DNA of 64,000 nt from Montanilutibacter psychrotolerans (GTDB taxonomy: Bacteria > Pseudomonadota > Gammaproteobacteria > Xanthomonadales > Xanthomonadaceae), in assembly GCF_003719825.1 (NCBI RefSeq), contig NZ_RIBS01000005.1, positions 124,001-188,000 on the forward strand, read 5' to 3'. Below, in pieces: positions 60,891 to 64,000 of this stretch. A program made the position numbers and the translations under genes. Every line of letters starts with the position of its first letter. Positions within the stretch are counted from its first letter, which is position 1. The notes below the pieces were generated by a model. It saw only the letters and a program-made list of their open reading frames with translations. It ran no database searches and was not told the DNA's origin.

Positions 60891-61859
60891 TCAGAACCAC
60901 TGCCGCAGGTCCATGCCCGCGTACAACCCGGCGACCTGCTCGGCGTAGCCGTTGAACGGCCGGGTGGGAATGCGTTCGGCGAACAGCTTGCTGGCGGTGC
61001 CGGCAATGCGGCGCTCGGTCTTCTGGCTCCAGCGCGGGTGGTCCACGCCGGGATTCACGTTCGAGAAAAACCCGTACTCGCTGGGCTGGCTCTCGTTCCA
61101 GCTGGTGAGCGGCATGCGTTCGACGAAGGTGATCGCCACGATCGACTTGATGCTCTTGAAGCCGTACTTCCACGGCACCACCAACCGCAGCGGCGCGCCG
61201 TTCTGCTGGGGCAGGGGTTTGCCGTAGAGGCCGGTCGCGAGCAGCGTCAGCGGGTGCATGGCTTCGTCGATGCGCAGGCCCTCGCGGTAGGGCCAGTCGA
61301 GCGCGGCATAGGCGATGCCCGGCATCTGCCGCGGGTCGGCCAGGGTGGTGAAGGCGACGTACTTCGCCCGCGAATCGGGCTCGAAGCGCTTGAGCACCTC
61401 GCCCAGCGGCACGCCCAGCCACGGGATCACCATCGACCAGCCCTCGACACAGCGCAGCCGGTAGACGCGCTCCTCGGGCGCCCGCGCGCCAAGCAGGTCC
61501 TCGACCGAGAACCGGCCCGGCTTGGCGCAGGCGCCGCCGACGGCAACCGTCCACGGCGAGGTGCGCAGCGTGCGTGCGGCCCGCGATGGGTCGGTCTTGC
61601 CCGTTCCGAACTCGTAGAAGTTGTTGTAGCTGGTGATGTCCTCGAGTCGGGTCAACGCTTCGGTGGTCGAGAAGCCGGCGCGCGCCTGTTCAGGGCTGAT
61701 CACCAGGCCCGACGGCGGAGGCGGTTCGGCCTTGCCGCAGCCGGCCAGGGCCAGGGTCGGCGCGGTCATCATCGCCGCCAGCAGGCGCCGGCGCTGCCGA
61801 TACACCGTTTCGTCGGTGATCTGGGCCGAGGGGATGGCGAGTGCGTCGCGCAGGGACAT
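60891..61859 (-). CDS. msrP: Periplasmic protein-methionine-sulfoxide reductase, molybdopterin subunit
   Basis: MsrP (YedY) repairs oxidised methionines in envelope proteins. The 322-residue product has the molybdenum-ligating Cys137 in [14 protein letters not shown] and the conserved [13 protein letters not shown] and [11 protein letters not shown]. The N-terminus combines a twin-arginine-type RQRRRLLAA (residues 21-29) with LALAGC (Cys41), a lipobox that most MsrP proteins lack. It is followed by msrQ in the usual order. It diverges from serC across 131 bases. Confidence 0.93.
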   Translation of the reverse strand: MSLRDALAIPSAQITDETVYRQRRRLLAAMMTAPTLALAGCGKAEPPPPSGLVISPEQARAGFSTTEALTRLEDITSYNNFYEFGTGKTDPSRAARTLRTSPWTVAVGGACAKPGRFSVEDLLGARAPEERVYRLRCVEGWSMVIPWLGVPLGEVLKRFEPDSRAKYVAFTTLADPRQMPGIAYAALDWPYREGLRIDEAMHPLTLLATGLYGKPLPQQNGAPLRLVVPWKYGFKSIKSIVAITFVERMPLTSWNESQPSEYGFFSNVNPGVDHPRWSQKTERRIAGTASKLFAERIPTRPFNGYAEQVAGLYAGMDLRQWF

Positions 61860-61990
61860 GGCTGACTCCGTGGATTGACCTACCTAAGCACAAGAGGCGG
61901 CAAAGGGGCGAAAAGTTGCGCGGGAAACAAAGGCTCCGCGCTCTGCTGCGCTGCGGCATACTCGGGAGCCCTCAATCACGGATGCCCCGC

Positions 61991-63076
61991 ATGTCCCGCG
62001 CCTTCAACTTCAGTGCCGGCCCCGCCACCCTGCCCGAAGCCGTACTGCGCCAGGCGCAGGCGGAAATGCTCGACTGGCACGGTGTCGGCGCCTCGATCGT
62101 CGAGCTCAGCCACCGCGGCCCGGAGTTCATGCAGGTGGCGGCCGAAGCCGAAGCCGACCTGCGCGCGCTGATGTCGATCCCGGACGATTACGCGGTGCTG
62201 TTCCTGCAGGGCGGTGCGACCACGGCGCAGGCGCTGCTGCCGCTGAATTTCGCTGCACCGGGCCAGGCGGTCGACTACGTGGTCACGGGTCACTGGGGCA
62301 AGACGGCACTCAAGCAGGTCAAGCACTGCGTGGCCGCCAACGTGGCCGCCAACGGCGAGCCCGGCGGCTACCGCGACATCCCGGCGCGCGACACGTGGCA
62401 GTTGTCCAGTGATGCGGCCTACGTGCACTACACCGCCAACGAGACCATCCACGGCGTCGAGTTCCGCGACATTCCCGACGTTGGCGACGTGCCGCTGGTC
62501 GGCGACTTCAGCTCCAGCATCGTGTCCGAGCCGCTGGATGTGTCGAAGTTCGGCGTGATTTACGCCGGCGCGCAGAAGAACCTCGGGCCGGTGGGCGTCT
62601 CGGTGGTGATCGTGCGCCGCGACCTGCTCGAACGCGCCGGTCAGCCGCGCGCGGAAATCCTGGATTACCGCGCCCACCTGAAGGGCGAGTCGATGCTCAA
62701 CACCCCACCCACCTGGAACTGGTACCTGGCCGGCCTGGTGTTCAAGTGGATGCTGGCCGAGGGCGGCGTCACCGAGTTCGCCGCGCGCAACGCGCGCAAG
62801 TCAGCGCTGCTGTACGGCGTGATCGACCAGTCCGGCGGCTTCTATCGCAACGAGGTCGCCGCGGCAGTGCGCTCGCGCATGAACGTGCCGTTCTTCCTGC
62901 ACGACGAGGCGCTGGACAAGCCGTTCCTGGCCCAGGCGCAGGAAGCCGGCCTGATCTCGCTGAAGGGACATCGCGCCCTCGGCGGCATGCGCGCTTCGAT
63001 CTACAACGCGATGCCGGAGGAGGGCGTGCAGGCGCTCGCGACGTTCATGCGCGACTTCCAGCAAAGGCACGGCTGA
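61991..63076 (+). CDS. serC: Phosphoserine aminotransferase
   Basis: SerC makes phosphoserine from 3-phosphohydroxypyruvate (serine synthesis) and serves pyridoxal phosphate synthesis. The 361-residue product begins [16 protein letters not shown] and has [10 protein letters not shown], the PLP-lysine in [11 protein letters not shown] (Lys196), HWGKTAL, and the C-terminal [16 protein letters not shown]. The second ATG (61991) fits the family N-terminus better than the one at 61982. It overlaps the pheA start by one base (TGATG), the usual serC-pheA pairing. Confidence 0.95.
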   Translation: MSRAFNFSAGPATLPEAVLRQAQAEMLDWHGVGASIVELSHRGPEFMQVAAEAEADLRALMSIPDDYAVLFLQGGATTAQALLPLNFAAPGQAVDYVVTGHWGKTALKQVKHCVAANVAANGEPGGYRDIPARDTWQLSSDAAYVHYTANETIHGVEFRDIPDVGDVPLVGDFSSSIVSEPLDVSKFGVIYAGAQKNLGPVGVSVVIVRRDLLERAGQPRAEILDYRAHLKGESMLNTPPTWNWYLAGLVFKWMLAEGGVTEFAARNARKSALLYGVIDQSGGFYRNEVAAAVRSRMNVPFFLHDEALDKPFLAQAQEAGLISLKGHRALGGMRASIYNAMPEEGVQALATFMRDFQQRHG

Positions 63077-64000
63077 TGGCCAGATCCACCAAGCCCAAGA
63101 CGGTCGGTGCCAAGGCGCCGGCCGCGAAGGTGGCAAAAGCCGAGAAAACCGCGAAGGCCGTAAAGGCCACCGGCTCGAAGGCGACGTCCAGGACGACTCG
63201 CTCCGTGGCGGCGTCCGCGGCCGCGCCCGCCGCTGTGTCCGAGTTCCCCGGCAAGGCCACGGCCATCCCCGCCGGACTGGACCTGGGCACGCTGCGTGAG
63301 CGCATCGACGGCATCGACCGCAGCATCCAGACCTTGATCGCCGAACGCGCGCAGTACGCGGGCCAGGTCGGCCGTGCCAAGGGCAAGCTGGCGGCGGCGG
63401 TGGACTACTACCGGCCCGAGCGCGAAGCGCAGGTGCTGCGCCGTGTGGTCGACCGCAACGACGGGCCGCTGGGCGACGACGTGCTGGTGCGGTTGTTCCG
63501 CGAGATCATGTCGGCCTGCCTGGCGCAGCAGGAGCCGCTCAAGATCGGCTTCCTGGGGCCCGAGGGCACGCATTCGCAGCAGGCGGTGTACAAGCACTTC
63601 GGCCACTCGATCCACGGCCTGCCGCTGGGCAGCATCGAGGAAGTGTTCCAGGAGGTCGACGCCGGCAACGCCGACTTCGGCGTAGTGCCGGTGGAGAATT
63701 CCACCCAGGGCACCATCCAGTCCACGCTCGACATGTTCCTCAGCTCCAACGTGAAGATCTGCGGCGAGGTCGAGCTGCGCATCCACCAGCACCTGCTGTC
63801 GCGCAGCGGCCGCATCGAAGACATCGAACGCGTCTACTCGCACCCGCAATCGTTCGCGCAGTGCAAGGCCTGGCTGCGGCAGTACCTGCCCAAGGCCGAG
63901 GCGATCCCGGTGGCCAGCAATGCCGAGGCCGCACGCCGCGCGCGCAACGCCGACGATGCCGCGGCCATTGCCGGGGCCAGCGCCGGCAACGTCTACGGGC
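63076..64000 (+). CDS. pheA: Bifunctional chorismate mutase/prephenate dehydratase, 3'-truncated
   Basis: PheA converts chorismate to prephenate and then phenylpyruvate for phenylalanine. Residues about 72-150 are the chorismate mutase helix bundle (LGTLRERIDGIDRSIQTLI, then YRPEREAQVLRRV). The prephenate dehydratase domain starts near residue 155 (KIGFLGPEGTHSQQAV) and VVPVENSTQGTIQSTLDMF is intact. The window ends inside this domain, so the ACT regulatory domain is not seen. The first 65 residues are an unusual Lys/Ala-rich tail. The start overlaps the serC stop by one base. Confidence 0.95.
   Translation, partial: MARSTKPKTVGAKAPAAKVAKAEKTAKAVKATGSKATSRTTRSVAASAAAPAAVSEFPGKATAIPAGLDLGTLRERIDGIDRSIQTLIAERAQYAGQVGRAKGKLAAAVDYYRPEREAQVLRRVVDRNDGPLGDDVLVRLFREIMSACLAQQEPLKIGFLGPEGTHSQQAVYKHFGHSIHGLPLGSIEEVFQEVDAGNADFGVVPVENSTQGTIQSTLDMFLSSNVKICGEVELRIHQHLLSRSGRIEDIERVYSHPQSFAQCKAWLRQYLPKAEAIPVASNAEAARRARNADDAAAIAGASAGNVYG

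Overview
The window is GC-rich, densely coded DNA from a gammaproteobacterium. Gene content and order point to the Xanthomonadaceae, Lysobacter/Xanthomonas type: the run comEC-exbB-exbD-msbA-lpxK-kdsB-LMW phosphatase-uvrC-pgsA-tRNAs, a class I fumarase, an sdhCDAB locus flanked by assembly factors, a fused alpha/beta 2-oxoacid dehydrogenase E1, and a cluster of lipid-granule genes. This assignment comes from remembered family knowledge, not from a database search.

Layout. 1-6.5 kb: 3' part of a thioester alpha-2-macroglobulin followed by pbpC (periplasmic defence and peptidoglycan). 6.7-11.1 kb: fumarase, then on the minus strand a DUF456 membrane protein, outer-membrane phospholipase PldA and a patatin. 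11.3-16.1 kb: cold-shock protein, two glycine-zipper envelope proteins, a membrane-anchored cytochrome c', TcdA (ct6A tRNA modification), a TatD-family DNase. 16.2-21.2 kb: glutaryl-CoA dehydrogenase, GNAT, GST, fused E1. 21.3-27.2 kb: ygfZ, the tiny sdhAF4, sdhCDAB, a MAPEG protein, sdhE and ygfX, i.e. complex II with its maturation factors. 27.2-39.7 kb: an envelope-biogenesis block (lolC, lolD, comEC, exbBD, msbA, lpxK, kdsB, LMW phosphatase) running into uvrC and pgsA, with many stop/start overlaps that suggest translational coupling. 39.7-40.45 kb: tRNA-Gly, tRNA-Cys, tRNA-Gly and tRNA-Leu.

40.7-48.9 kb: lytic transglycosylase, glutamate-synthase-like FMN enzyme, ArsC-type reductase, then accessory DNA. 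The accessory part holds a DUF4262 gene bounded by two attC-like sites (an apparent orphan integron cassette), a secreted protein, an unassigned lipoprotein and a zinc-metalloprotease-like protein. 48.9-50 kb is a repeat island around tRNA-Val with palindromic REP-like elements and a satellite of about 154 bp containing an expanded 8-bp repeat.

51-60.2 kb is a lipid-storage neighbourhood: TetR regulator, acyl-CoA-binding protein, a two-domain fatty acyl-CoA reductase, an Mrr-like membrane protein, a phasin, a cytosolic patatin, an FFLEELY-type protein, a polyhydroxyalkanoate-system protein and an FHA protein. The window ends with msrQ/msrP (periplasmic methionine sulfoxide repair), serC and the 5' part of pheA.

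The observations most worth following are the attC-flanked cassette, the diverged tandem duplication across the lolD/comEC junction, the repeat island, the acyl-CoA reductase cluster, and the sdh locus carrying both SdhAF4 and SdhE.
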